From Sulfodiicoccus acidiphilus (lineage in GTDB: Archaea > Thermoproteota > Thermoprotei_A > Sulfolobales > Sulfolobaceae): 64,000 nucleotides of DNA. The stretch lies in assembly GCF_003967175.1 (NCBI RefSeq), contig NZ_AP018553.1:1537982-1601981 (forward strand), written 5' to 3'. The position numbers and the translations under genes are program-made. The notes beneath the pieces are model-generated. The model was not told where the DNA came from and made no database searches. It saw only the letters and a list, made by a program, of their open reading frames with translations. Below are positions 54,431-63,253 of the stretch, in pieces (the stretch's first letter is position 1; every line of letters begins with the position of its first letter).

Positions 54431-55486
54431 ATGAACTACTCGAACTTCGGCGAAAGTGGTCTTAAGGTCTCTACACTCTGCCTAGGTCTATGGCACCTCC
54501 CTCCCTCCAAGGAGGTGGACCAGTTCGGCGTCCCCAAGGTGGACGAGGAGCTCTCTATTAAGATAATAAGGAGGGCGGTCGACTTGGGAGTGAACTTCAT
54601 CGACACGGCAAACGTATACCACGGAGTCATGCAAGGCCCGGACTGGAGACACACGGGGAACGCAGAGAGAATTTTGGGGAAGGCGCTCCAGGGTATGGAC
54701 AGGGAGTCTCTAGTGATTTCAACCAAGGTGAGGGGTAGGGTGGCCGATCACCCCAACGGTGAAGGGCTCTCGAGGAAGCACCTCATGTGGCAGGTCAGAG
54801 AGTCGCTGAAGAGAATGGGGTTGAACTACATCGACGTTTACCTGATGCATAGGCCGGATCCGTCTACGCCGATTGAGGAGACTCTGGAGACTATGGCAGA
54901 CCTGGTGAGGCAAGGCCTAGTGCACTACGTGGGAGAGAGTTACTTCTCTCCAGAGGACGTGCCGTACATGGTGGAGGTCTCGAGGGACCTCAGGCTACCG
55001 TTCCTCGTGATGCAAGAGCCCTACAACTTGCTGGAGAGGGAGGCGGAGGTGGATAAGTTCCCACTGGCTAGGGCTTACGGGCTCGGAGTCATGGCTTACA
55101 TACCCCTGGCCCAAGGAGTCCTCACAGGAAAGTACGCGAACGGCGTGCCCGAAGGCTCAAGGGCCACGTACGTTCCGGAGATCTCGTCTCGCTACCTAAC
55201 GAGAGAGACGCTGGACGCACTCAAGGAGTTTCACTCCATTGCCCAGGAAGTCGGAGTGAAGGACGCCCAACTGGCCTTGGCCTGGATACTGAAGAGGGCT
55301 CAGCAGGTGGGAGTGACGGTGGTCCCTATAATAGGCTCAACCTCTCTGGCACAACTGGAGGAGGACGTGGAGGCAGTGGACGTTAAGCTCTCCGACGACG
55401 TCATGAAGAGGCTCGACGAAGTCTCCAGGAAGGCCAGGGTCAACTGGACAGTGAAGTACGATAGAGTGAAGAGAAGGGGTCACTGA
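54431..55486 (+). CDS. Aldo/keto reductase, copy A
   Basis: NADPH-dependent aldo/keto reductase of 351 residues. The catalytic tetrad appears as D and Y in [12 protein letters not shown] in VISTKVRG and H in YLMHRPD. It would reduce or oxidise a sugar aldehyde or ketone. Its ends share two near-perfect DNA blocks with copy C at 58564 (54491-54555 and 55356-55430). The stop overlaps the convergent alpha-xylosidase gene by seven bases. Substrate not readable. Confidence 0.92.
   Translation: MNYSNFGESGLKVSTLCLGLWHLPPSKEVDQFGVPKVDEELSIKIIRRAVDLGVNFIDTANVYHGVMQGPDWRHTGNAERILGKALQGMDRESLVISTKVRGRVADHPNGEGLSRKHLMWQVRESLKRMGLNYIDVYLMHRPDPSTPIEETLETMADLVRQGLVHYVGESYFSPEDVPYMVEVSRDLRLPFLVMQEPYNLLEREAEVDKFPLARAYGLGVMAYIPLAQGVLTGKYANGVPEGSRATYVPEISSRYLTRETLDALKEFHSIAQEVGVKDAQLALAWILKRAQQVGVTVVPIIGSTSLAQLEEDVEAVDVKLSDDVMKRLDEVSRKARVNWTVKYDRVKRRGH
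54491..54555 (+). repeat. 65-bp block identical to 58618-58682
   Basis: Exact match between the 5' parts of aldo/keto reductase copies A and C, encoding HLPPSKEVDQFGVPKVDEE and neighbours, while the middle of the genes has diverged. Confidence 0.85.
55356..55430 (+). repeat. 75-bp block identical to 59495-59569
   Basis: Exact match between the 3' parts of aldo/keto reductase copies A and C, encoding EEDVEAVDVKLSDDVMKRL and neighbours. Together with the 5' block it suggests gene conversion. Confidence 0.85.
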
Positions 55487-57511
55487 ACCTCAACTCTAAT
55501 TTCCCTCCCCACATACCTCAATTCAGTCCACACTCTCCCGCCTACAAGGATGCGGAACGTGTGTTCCCTCCTCAAATTCCCTATGGCGTCCGAGAGGCGA
55601 AGCTCTCCTTCCGACCGGGTGATTGGAACGACTTGGTATTCCCCTTTCTCGTAACCTAGGCCGTCTCCCTCGTCCTCGTATAGCTCCGACGAGGAGCTGC
55701 CCTCGCCGTAGAGCCTTAGTTCGAGCGGGTCCTGTTCCAGGTCAGCACCCTCAATAGGTCGACCGAGGGGGAGAACGGATCCACCTCTGACGTGAAGGGG
55801 TATCCTGTCTAGCGGGACTTCCACTTCAACACTCTTTCCGCCCTCCACTTCCTCCCACGTCCAGAAGTCGTACCACTTCCCGCGGGGAATGTAAACCTCT
55901 CTCCTTCCGCCCGGGAAGGTGATGGGACTCACCATCAAGGACGGACCGAACATGTATTGGTCGTCCACGTCGAGCACTTCCTCGTCTTGGAAGTCGGCGG
56001 CCAGCGGCCTCATCATAGGTGTCCCCTTCGTAACCTCCCACGCCGCAGTGTAGATGTAGGGAAGGAACCTATACCTGAGCTCTATGAGGGACTTGACGAT
56101 CTCTTCGTCTTTCCCGAACCTCCATGGTTCCTTAGGATAGGACGTTCCGTGCACTCTCATGACGGGGCAGAACACCGACCAGGCGAGCCACCTCAAGAAT
56201 ATCTCCCTGTAGGACTCGTCGGCCGGATCCCCACTGAAGAAACCTCCCGTGTCTGTGGTCCAATAGGGGTAGATGAAGGAGAAGTTGATCCCAGCCTGTA
56301 CCTGTGCCTTGAGGACTCCCCAGTCGTGGTGGATGTCACCCGACCAGACGATGGCACCAGTCCTGTTCTGTCCCAGGTAAGCAGATCTCGTCAACACGAC
56401 CGGCCTGGTGGAGTACTTGGACTTCCAACCCTCATAAACTCCGGACGTGTGAAGGAGAGGGTAGGCATTGACGTACCTAGAGCCCCTGCCTGCCTTCAAG
56501 ACGGAGTCCCTAAGCCCGGTGTAGAAGGTGTACGTACCCCTGTCCCCTCCCGTAGGCTTGAAGAACTCTGGCTCCGACGCGTCGAGCCATAGGCCGTCGA
56601 AGCCTCTCGACAGGATCCTCTGGTCCACCAACTCCCAATAGGCCCTCCTTCCCTCTGGAGACGAGGGATCGTAGTTCAGGCTTCCCGGCACCAAGTGAGG
56701 CCGAAGTTCCTTCACCACATCAGTGGACACACCGAAGTTAGACCACACAGACACGATCACCTTCACTCCCATCCTATGTGCTTCGGTTGTCATGAGGGAA
56801 GGGTCTGGGTGGGTACTCTCGTCGAACTTGAGGGCGTTCCAGCCGTACTTTCCCCAGTACATCCAGTCCTGAACTACCACGTCTATGGGTATCTTCCTCC
56901 TCCTGAACTCAGCCACCACCTCGAGCAGTTCGTACTGCGTCGCGTACCTTTCCTTCGACTGCCAGTAGCCGAAGGCCCACCTGGGCAGTAGAGGTACTCC
57001 CCTGTGAGCTTCCAGTAGGTGGACACGACCCTCTTGGGGTCGGGGCCGTATATCACGTAGTAAACGAACCCGTCCACGTCTTCCGCCTGGAAGTCCACTG
57101 TCGCGAACCCACCCTCAGGCCTCCCCACCTTAACCCTGCTCAGGGAATAGACGTCCCAGACTATCCCCACTCCCCCATCGCTAACCAAGACGGGCAGGGC
57201 TATCTCTCCGTTCCTCTGCACGAGGGTGACTTCCCGATCGGCGTAATTGAAGGTTCCAGGGTGTTGGCCAAGGCCGTAGAAGCCTCTCCCCTTCAATCTG
57301 AGTCTCTGTCTGACGCCGTGGTCCACTGTCCTCTTCGTCTCCTCCGCCAACAGACCTTGGGGGAAAGGAACTGCAACGTCCCCTCCTTCCTGAAGTTAAG
57401 TTCCGCCTCCCCCAGCAATGGGGCTCCTGTGAAGGCCAGCGTCAGGTGATCTCCGACCGATACTCGCAGGGCGTTTGGGGCGACCCTCTCAACTAGTTCC
57501 TCCACTTTCAC
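55480..57511 (-). pseudogene. xylS: GH31 alpha-xylosidase-like (XylS type), two frameshifts
   Basis: Alpha-xylosidase/alpha-glucosidase of family 31, about 677 residues when repaired. Pieces: 57293-57511 (start GTG, MKVEELVERV), 56883-57350 and 55480-56919. One extra G in the G5 run at 57359-57363 restores LSPQGLLAEETKRTVDHG. One extra C in the C4 run at 56999-57002 restores LTGGVPLLPRWAFGYWQSK. Catalytic Asp in GLWLDASEPEFF; YGLGQHPG, WTTDTGGFFSGD and PLAADFQDEEV are as in the family. The enzyme would remove alpha-xylose from xyloglucan oligosaccharides. Its GTG is 44 bases from the start of a divergent aldo/keto reductase gene. Confidence 0.9.
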
Positions 57512-57555
57512 AAGTTAACCGGTCAAGTTAAAAGGGGTGACGCCAATTGGACACC
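57512..57555. promoter_or_regulatory. 44-base divergent promoter with direct repeat CAAGTTAA
   Basis: CAAGTTAA occurs at 57511-57518 and 57524-57531, five bases apart. The AT-rich TTAAAA near 57530 lies 26 bases before the ATG at 57556 and about 20 bases before the GTG at 57511 on the other strand, so one AT-rich core could serve both leaderless genes. Confidence 0.5.
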
Positions 57556-58563
57556 ATGGAGTATAGATTCTTAGGTAAATCTGGACTCAAAGTCAGCGAA
57601 CTGGCCTTGGGCACCATGACCTTCGGTAGGGAGGCCTCCAAGGAGGAGAGCTTCAAGATGCTGGACCTCTACGCGTCGGAGGGAGGTAACTTCATCGATA
57701 CCGCCAACGTCTACTCCAACGGGAAGTCGGAGGAAATAGTGGGGGAGTGGCTCAGGGGTAAGGACAGGGAGGACTTCGTGGTGGCCACGAAGGTGAGGTT
57801 CCCAGTGGGTCAAGGTCCCAATAGGGCAGGACTCTCGAGGAAGCACATTCTCTGGTCCGTGGAACAGAGCCTGAGGAGACTCAACACTGACTACCTCGAT
57901 CTGTACCAGTTCCACGCCTGGGACGACTTCACTCCCCTCGAGGAGTCCCTGTCCACTATGACAGAGTTAGTGGAGGCGGGGAAGGTGAGGTACGTCGGTG
58001 TGAGCAACTTCACGGGATGGCAGCTACAGAGGGCCGTAGACGTCACGAAAGAGCTGGGACTGCAGCCAATCGTGTCAATTCAGCCCCTGTACAACCTTTT
58101 GGACAGGTACCTGGAGCTGGAAGTACTACCCGTAGCTCAAAGGGAGGGAGTTGGGGTCATTCCCTGGAGTCCGCTCAGGGGAGGGTGGCTCACGGGCAAG
58201 TACAGGAGGGGTATGCAGGCCCCGCCAGAAGACACTAGAATAGGGATAGCTGAGAAGTTCGGGTGGTCGGAGTCCTGGAGTAGGTATAACAACGAACGCA
58301 CTTGGAAGGTTGTGGATAGGTTGCTCGAGGTATCGAAGGAGGTGGGAAGGGAACCATCCCAGGTGGCCCTACGCTGGCTCCTTCAGAGGGCTGGCGTCAC
58401 CGCGCCTATCGTGGGAGCTAGGAACGTGCAGCAGCTCAAGGTCAATCTGGGCGCTGCTGGGTGGGTGCTGGAGTCCAAGTACGTCGACTTACTGACTGAG
58501 GTCAGCGAACCCGAGCTGTTCTATCCCTACGACTTCGTCCGGAACGCCCAGAGGAGGAGGTAG
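57556..58563 (+). CDS. Aldo/keto reductase, copy B
   Basis: Aldo/keto reductase of 335 residues from the ATG at 57556 (an in-frame TTG lies nine bases earlier). [18 protein letters not shown] opens the barrel; D and Y are in [11 protein letters not shown] in VVATKVRF, H in LYQFHAWD. It is less like copies A and C than they are like each other. The stop is followed directly by copy C, so both are in one operon that runs to the dipeptidase gene. Confidence 0.92.
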   Translation: MEYRFLGKSGLKVSELALGTMTFGREASKEESFKMLDLYASEGGNFIDTANVYSNGKSEEIVGEWLRGKDREDFVVATKVRFPVGQGPNRAGLSRKHILWSVEQSLRRLNTDYLDLYQFHAWDDFTPLEESLSTMTELVEAGKVRYVGVSNFTGWQLQRAVDVTKELGLQPIVSIQPLYNLLDRYLELEVLPVAQREGVGVIPWSPLRGGWLTGKYRRGMQAPPEDTRIGIAEKFGWSESWSRYNNERTWKVVDRLLEVSKEVGREPSQVALRWLLQRAGVTAPIVGARNVQQLKVNLGAAGWVLESKYVDLLTEVSEPELFYPYDFVRNAQRRR

Positions 58564-59574
58564 TTGAGGTACGTTAACCTCGGGGGAGCCAAGGTCTCCC
58601 AGGTATGCCTGGGCACTTGGCACCTCCCTCCCTCCAAGGAGGTGGACCAGTTCGGCGTCCCCAAGGTGGACGAGGAGCTCTCCATTAAGATAATGAAGAA
58701 GGCGATGGACCTTGGGGTGAATTGTATAGACACAGCTAACGGTTACCACGGCGTCCTCCAGACTGAGGAACCACACCACGTTGGGAACGCGGAGAGGATC
58801 GTGGGCAAGTTCCTCTCCCAGTTAGACAGGGAATCTGTCTTCCTTGCCACGAAGGTCAGAGCGCCCATATCTCCGAGGCCAAACGGGGAGGGGCTCTCCA
58901 GGAAACACGTGAGGTGGCAACTGAGGGAGAGCCTGAAGAGACTCAACACCGACTACGTGGACCTGTACCAGCTCCACTGGCCGGATCCCACTGTTCCCAA
59001 AATGGAGGTGGCCACTACCCTCTACTGGGCCCAGAGCCAAGGATACGTCAACTACCTAGGACTCAGCAACCACCCCGCTCACGACGTGGTTCAGTTCGAC
59101 CATTTGCTGAAGTCCCTCGGCTCAGAAGGTCTATCCTCGGTCCAGGACCCCTACAACTTGCTGGACAGAAGGTTCGAGGAGTCTAGGGCGGTCACCGCAA
59201 AAGAGCTCGGTCTCACTCTCTTGGCTTTCGTTCCCACGGCTCAGGGTGTATTGACGGGTAAATACCTTGCCGGAGGGAGTTGGAAAGTTCCGGAGGGGTC
59301 GAGGGCTACTTACGTGAAGGAGGTAGGTAGGTACTTCAACGATAGGAACTTGAAGGTGGTCAAGGAGGTGGTGAGAGTGGCCGAGGAAGTGGGCGCCACT
59401 CCTGCTCAGGTTGCCATAGCTTGGGTAATCGGGATGGGAGAAGCGATGAGTGTGAAAACGATCCCACTAATAGGGGCGACCAGGGTGGAACACGTGGAGG
59501 AGGACGTGGAGGCAGTGGACGTTAAGCTCTCCGACGACGTCATGAAGAGGCTCGACGAAGTCTCCAGGACGTGA
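58564..59574 (+). CDS. Aldo/keto reductase, copy C
   Basis: Aldo/keto reductase of 336 residues. The TTG start follows the copy B stop with no spacer. Tetrad residues appear in CIDTANGYHG, LATKVRA and LYQLHWPD. Two long blocks are identical in DNA to copy A. The last bases overlap the dipeptidase start (GTGA). The tight packing of B, C and the M19 gene suggests a shared pathway. Confidence 0.92.
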   Translation: MRYVNLGGAKVSQVCLGTWHLPPSKEVDQFGVPKVDEELSIKIMKKAMDLGVNCIDTANGYHGVLQTEEPHHVGNAERIVGKFLSQLDRESVFLATKVRAPISPRPNGEGLSRKHVRWQLRESLKRLNTDYVDLYQLHWPDPTVPKMEVATTLYWAQSQGYVNYLGLSNHPAHDVVQFDHLLKSLGSEGLSSVQDPYNLLDRRFEESRAVTAKELGLTLLAFVPTAQGVLTGKYLAGGSWKVPEGSRATYVKEVGRYFNDRNLKVVKEVVRVAEEVGATPAQVAIAWVIGMGEAMSVKTIPLIGATRVEHVEEDVEAVDVKLSDDVMKRLDEVSRT

Positions 59575-60581
59575 GCGTTCTACCGTCCACCAAGGAACTG
59601 AGGGAGAAGCGAGCTTATCTCTCAGCGATGCAATTTCCACCAATGAGGTTCGTGGACCTTCACCAGGACTTCGCCTTCTCCTCCTTCGCTGGGAGGGATG
59701 TGATAGGCGGAAACGTTCAGTCCAGTTTGAAGTCACTTTCCTCCTTTCAAGAGGTCGTAGTGTTTGGGTCCCTCTTTCCGCACGTCTACACCGACGACGA
59801 GAGGGGCGAAGCGCTTACGGCCTTCTACACGACACCCAACCAGGCAACCTTCTCCTCCGCCGACCTACTTTGGGCGGGGATCAGGTTCTACCTATACTTG
59901 GAACGGAGTGGTAAAGCGTGCTTAGTCAGGTCTCTCTCCGATGTTAATGGAGACGGGGTTAGGATCCTACTTTCTCTCGAGGGAACGGACGTCCTCAGAG
60001 ATCCCCTAGATCTTTACCCGCTGTGGGAGCTCGGGGTTAGGGCAGTGGGGTTAACTTGGAATTACGACACCAAGTTCGCCGCCTCCCGCAGGTCGAAGAG
60101 GGACTACGGACTTACGGGAGAGGGTGAGGAGCTTGTGAAAATCGCCAACGGGTTAGGGATGATATTGGACGTGGCCCACTCCAGCAAGAAGACCGTAATT
60201 GACGTATGCTCCGCCTCCAAGAGGCCGGTGATCGCGTCCCACGCCAACGTCTCGAAGGTGAAGGAGCACGGCCGAAACTTAGACGATGAAGAACTGGAGG
60301 CCATAGTTAAGACCGATGGGGTGGTCGGGATCACCGCGATTCCCCCTACTCTTCCAACAAATGACCTGAGGGGATTGTTGGAGAACATGAATTACGTAGG
60401 AGAGACGTTCGGATGGAGACACGTAGCCTTGGGGACGGACTTCCTAGGAATAAGGGAAGAGAACCTTCCCCAGGGGTTCGAGGACGTCTCTAAGGTCGTT
60501 GATTTGGCGAGAGAATTGGAAGGTAGGGCGGAGCAAGTTCTCTGGGAGAACCCAATTAGGGTGATCAGGGCTCACCTTTAA
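59571..60581 (+). CDS. M19-type (renal dipeptidase-like) metallohydrolase
   Basis: Peptidase M19 family protein of 336 residues with the full metal set: H-x-D in FVDLHQDF, E in LSLEGTD, H in DVAHSSK and H in IASHANVS, with D in LGTDFLG. GTG start overlapping the copy C stop. Family knowledge: membrane dipeptidases split dipeptides, but relatives act on other amides. In this sugar operon the substrate is unclear; it could be an amino-sugar or glycosylamine derivative. No signal peptide is seen. Confidence 0.9.
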   Translation: MSVLPSTKELREKRAYLSAMQFPPMRFVDLHQDFAFSSFAGRDVIGGNVQSSLKSLSSFQEVVVFGSLFPHVYTDDERGEALTAFYTTPNQATFSSADLLWAGIRFYLYLERSGKACLVRSLSDVNGDGVRILLSLEGTDVLRDPLDLYPLWELGVRAVGLTWNYDTKFAASRRSKRDYGLTGEGEELVKIANGLGMILDVAHSSKKTVIDVCSASKRPVIASHANVSKVKEHGRNLDDEELEAIVKTDGVVGITAIPPTLPTNDLRGLLENMNYVGETFGWRHVALGTDFLGIREENLPQGFEDVSKVVDLARELEGRAEQVLWENPIRVIRAHL

Positions 60582-61186
60582 TTTCCTCTACGGGACCGCG
60601 AAATTCCGAACGTCGTTCGCTTCACCGAGCAGTTTGACAAATTCCCCCAGAGATCTCGGAAGAGTAGCTCGAGATTCGTCAAGCGGTTTCCTAGTGCGAA
60701 GTTGAACCTCTCCGGCCTGCCGCCTTAGTTGACTTCGCCTGCCGGCTGACTTCCTCCCCACCTTGTTCCCCTCCAGAGGCTGATCGTTACCTCCGTCTAT
60801 TCCGGGGTGGGTCTCTATAGGGAGCAGTCGGATGACTCATAGAACCACCCTCATTCGAATAGTACTGGAGTTCCATAGGACAGAGCTCTAGTACCAACAT
60901 AGAGGGGAACGTCAGTTGCTCCTTCCCCGATCCCGTCGAGCTAGGGGAGGAGAGTCGTCAGCGCCATTAATAGGTGTACCAAAAAGTGGGATTATGATAT
61001 TCCGTCCAAGAGAGGCTTTCCGCTTCTCAACTGGCGATAAAACTTAACTACACTCATCTATGTGGAAGACCGAGCCTTTACATCTATAATAATCACGTCA
61101 ATGGAAGGGAGGTGACACAAGGTGGGAAGGCTTTCCGCGTCTCAGTCCTGGGTAAAAAGGAGCTAGCGTTAATTGTTGGCTTCGAG
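60582..61186. other. 605-base gap without recognisable gene
   Basis: No gene, RNA or mobile element could be identified. An open frame of about 45 codons just after the dipeptidase stop has no recognised product. Confidence 0.4.
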
Positions 61187-62461
61187 CTAACCTCGTGACT
61201 CTATTTTTCCACTCTCCGCTTCCCTGAGCTCTAGGAGGCCTCCCCTGACCTTCGCCTCAACTTCCACCTTTCCGCCGATACCTTCTCTCTGTTTAAGTGT
61301 GGAGTATAACATGCCCCCCTTTCTATCCACTGAAACGACGATACCTACCTGTTCCGGAACGTCTAGAGCCAGAGAGGCGACTCCACCTTCTAGGTCCATG
61401 TACACCTTAGAGTTTCCTCGAATGTCGGTGAAACGAAGTAGGCCTGTTAGCTGTCCTCCAGATACCGCGATCCTCATCTCTCCAGGCACTAGGTCAATTC
61501 TACCTACTCCTCCGTCCATTTCCACATTAGCTCTACGAGGTGAAAGTCCCATCAACTCAGCCACTCCCCCCTCCATCTCTAAGTCAAAATCCACATCGGC
61601 AGGGTGGGTCACCAGCACGTTACAACCCTCGAAGGACAGGGCGAGTTCGTCATTGCTCGTGGAAATCTCGAAGTCGTCTGGGTCCTCACAGGAGGCCCTC
61701 ACGTGAGGTGCACCTTCCCTCACTTCCAGTGTGCCGCCCTCCATCTCCAAGGTGAGCTTGCCCACCTGTGGAATGTCGGTGTTGTACACTTCCCTCAGGC
61801 TCTTCTCCACCTTAGGGGAGCCAAGTAGGGGGGAGCCAAGTAGGGCGAACCTCAGGACCTTGTCGACGAAAGACGGAACTCCCAACATAGGAAACGTCAA
61901 GTTCTTCCCCATGGGATCCGAGACATTCAATACGTCCCTGCACCTGGGCTCTACTACGACTCTCAAGGATTCTGGACACGTCACTGTGACCACGTCCTTC
62001 ACCTCCTCCAGTACCTCCTTGAGCTTCCCTGGATCCATTTCCTTGAAGTCCACGAAAACACAGTCAGTCACTACCAACTTCCTTCCCTCCTTGAAGAGCT
62101 CGTCCACGAGGTCTTGCGTGACTTCCACCATCATTCTATCTCTCAATATCAATGGAGTCATCTCCTTCCTTTCCAATGGTTCGACGCTCTCCTCCTTTTG
62201 AGTGGCCTCAGTACTTCCTGATACTCCCTTCAAGCTGAGTATCACGCCATACGCTCTTCTCCCCAGATCCGTGAGCCTGTAAGAGTCCTTGACCTTCTCA
62301 ATCAGTCCCTCGAGTTTCCTCATGTGGAAGGCCAGTGCAGGGCTCTCTATTGAGAGCTCGTTCATTATTTCCGAGAAGGTCATCTCTTTCCTCTCCCCGA
62401 GAAGTAGGATAACCTGCCTCCTTACTGGGTGCGAGACCGCCTCGAATATCCTGTCGTCCAT
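61187..62461 (-). CDS. HTH regulator fused to a repetitive beta-helix-like domain
   Basis: Protein of 424 residues from ATG 62461 (MDDRIFEAVSHPVRR); ATG 62470 is possible, but a TATA box (TTATATTTT at 62485-62493) fits 62461 better. Residues 1-75 form an ArsR-like winged helix (SHPVRRQVILLLGE, SIESPALAFHMRKLEGL). A middle region follows, then from about residue 235 a beta-rich domain with repeated MEGG/DGG/EGG turns resembling DUF4097. Such a C-terminus on a DNA-binding protein is unusual and could sense a ligand or membrane state. A 15-bp in-frame duplication gives LLGSPLLGSP. The ABC gene at 63254 is a possible target. Confidence 0.85.
   Translation of the reverse strand: MDDRIFEAVSHPVRRQVILLLGERKEMTFSEIMNELSIESPALAFHMRKLEGLIEKVKDSYRLTDLGRRAYGVILSLKGVSGSTEATQKEESVEPLERKEMTPLILRDRMMVEVTQDLVDELFKEGRKLVVTDCVFVDFKEMDPGKLKEVLEEVKDVVTVTCPESLRVVVEPRCRDVLNVSDPMGKNLTFPMLGVPSFVDKVLRFALLGSPLLGSPKVEKSLREVYNTDIPQVGKLTLEMEGGTLEVREGAPHVRASCEDPDDFEISTSNDELALSFEGCNVLVTHPADVDFDLEMEGGVAELMGLSPRRANVEMDGGVGRIDLVPGEMRIAVSGGQLTGLLRFTDIRGNSKVYMDLEGGVASLALDVPEQVGIVVSVDRKGGMLYSTLKQREGIGGKVEVEAKVRGGLLELREAESGKIESRG
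61811..61851 (-). repeat. 15-bp in-frame tandem duplication in the regulator gene
   Basis: GAGCCAAGTAGGG is repeated with a 15-base period around 61811-61851, adding five residues (LLGSP twice) without breaking the frame. Confidence 0.6.
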
Positions 62462-62597
62462 ATGGTGCATGGTAGACTTTACTATTATATTTTGGCGAGT
62501 GAAGTGGACTTAACTTACGAAGCTCAAACTTATCGACGATTAGGGACTTAGGTGACATTCACGCTGTAAAGCGGAGTTTACAAAGAAGTGGGGGTTA

Positions 62598-62893
62598 AGG
62601 GGGCGCAAAGCCTCGCCTCTCACGGCGGGGACGGACAGTCCCCTTATGGAAACCTTTTTACGGTCATCAAAATACTATTTCTAAGACCTCTACTGTGAGA
62701 GCTGGGTCGCACCCTAGGGGCTGGGGGAACTCGCGCCCGTGGAGAGGAAACCCTCCGTGACCCCCCTTCCGTACTGTTCACAGAAAGGTTCCACGGAACC
62801 TCCGCTACCGAAGGGGATCGAGGTATCTCTGAGGAGCGGGAAATCCCCACCGGGAGATGCCCCTCCGTGAGGGCGGGGTAGTTCACTGATATG
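62598..62893 (+). mobile_element. Decayed or miniature IS200/IS605-type element
   Basis: A hairpin-forming AAGCCTCGCC-TCTCAC-GGCGGGG at about 62608-62632 and ACGGACAGTCCCCTTATGG resemble the left end of archaeal IS200/IS605 elements. The right end GCCCCTCCGTGAGGGCGGGGTAGTTCAC, here described only by its 62858-62886 position and its imperfect hairpin, overlaps the stop of a TnpB-like C-terminal reading frame. The element retains no full tnpA or tnpB. Boundaries are by eye and uncertain. Confidence 0.55.
62699..62881 (+). pseudogene. TnpB C-terminal fragment
   Basis: About 60 in-frame codons ending in GRCPSVRAG and a stop whose DNA forms the element's right-end hairpin, as in IS605 tnpB genes. 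No catalytic RuvC residues or zinc ribbon remain. In intact elements this 3' region also gives rise to the omega RNA that guides TnpB. Confidence 0.45.
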
Positions 62894-63223
62894 GTACTAT
62901 GGGGTGTAAAACTTAGCCGCCGGTAAAGGACGGCCCATTGGAGTAGTTAACACGCCCTTGGAAAATCTCTTACGTGACGTTACCACTCCGTAGCTCGATG
63001 GCAACGGAGAAGATGCGCTGCCATCCCCCCACCCGAAGTCCAAGGGAACTCGACGACGTATCCCCTAGGGTTAACCCATCTATGGTTGTTATCCGTGTTA
63101 GACCTGCCTATACGTAACCTCGAACCATCAGTGGGAACCACCCAGGAGAAGGAACCCTCACTGACCGCTAAGAAGTCGGATCTCTCTCATCTCCCCCAGT
63201 AAGTCCCCCTTTACTTTTCGGCT
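62894..63223. other. 330-base gap between the element and the ABC gene
   Basis: Nothing convincing is seen apart from AT-rich promoter sequence at its right end. A short frame ending near 63200 (GTTQEKEPSLTAKK) may be another decayed insertion-sequence tail. Confidence 0.35.
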
Positions 63224-63230
63224 AATAATT
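63224..63230 (+). promoter_or_regulatory. TATA box of the ABC exporter ATPase gene
   Basis: AATAATT is centred 27 bases before the GTG at 63254, giving a leaderless mRNA. Confidence 0.45.
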
Positions 63231-63253
63231 GTAAATTCGAGTAACAGTAGATC

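Noticed and set aside
62644-62886. Minus-strand 80-codon open frame across the IS605-like element
   Set aside because: It runs antisense to the TnpB-tail frame and the hairpin, and has no recognisable product.
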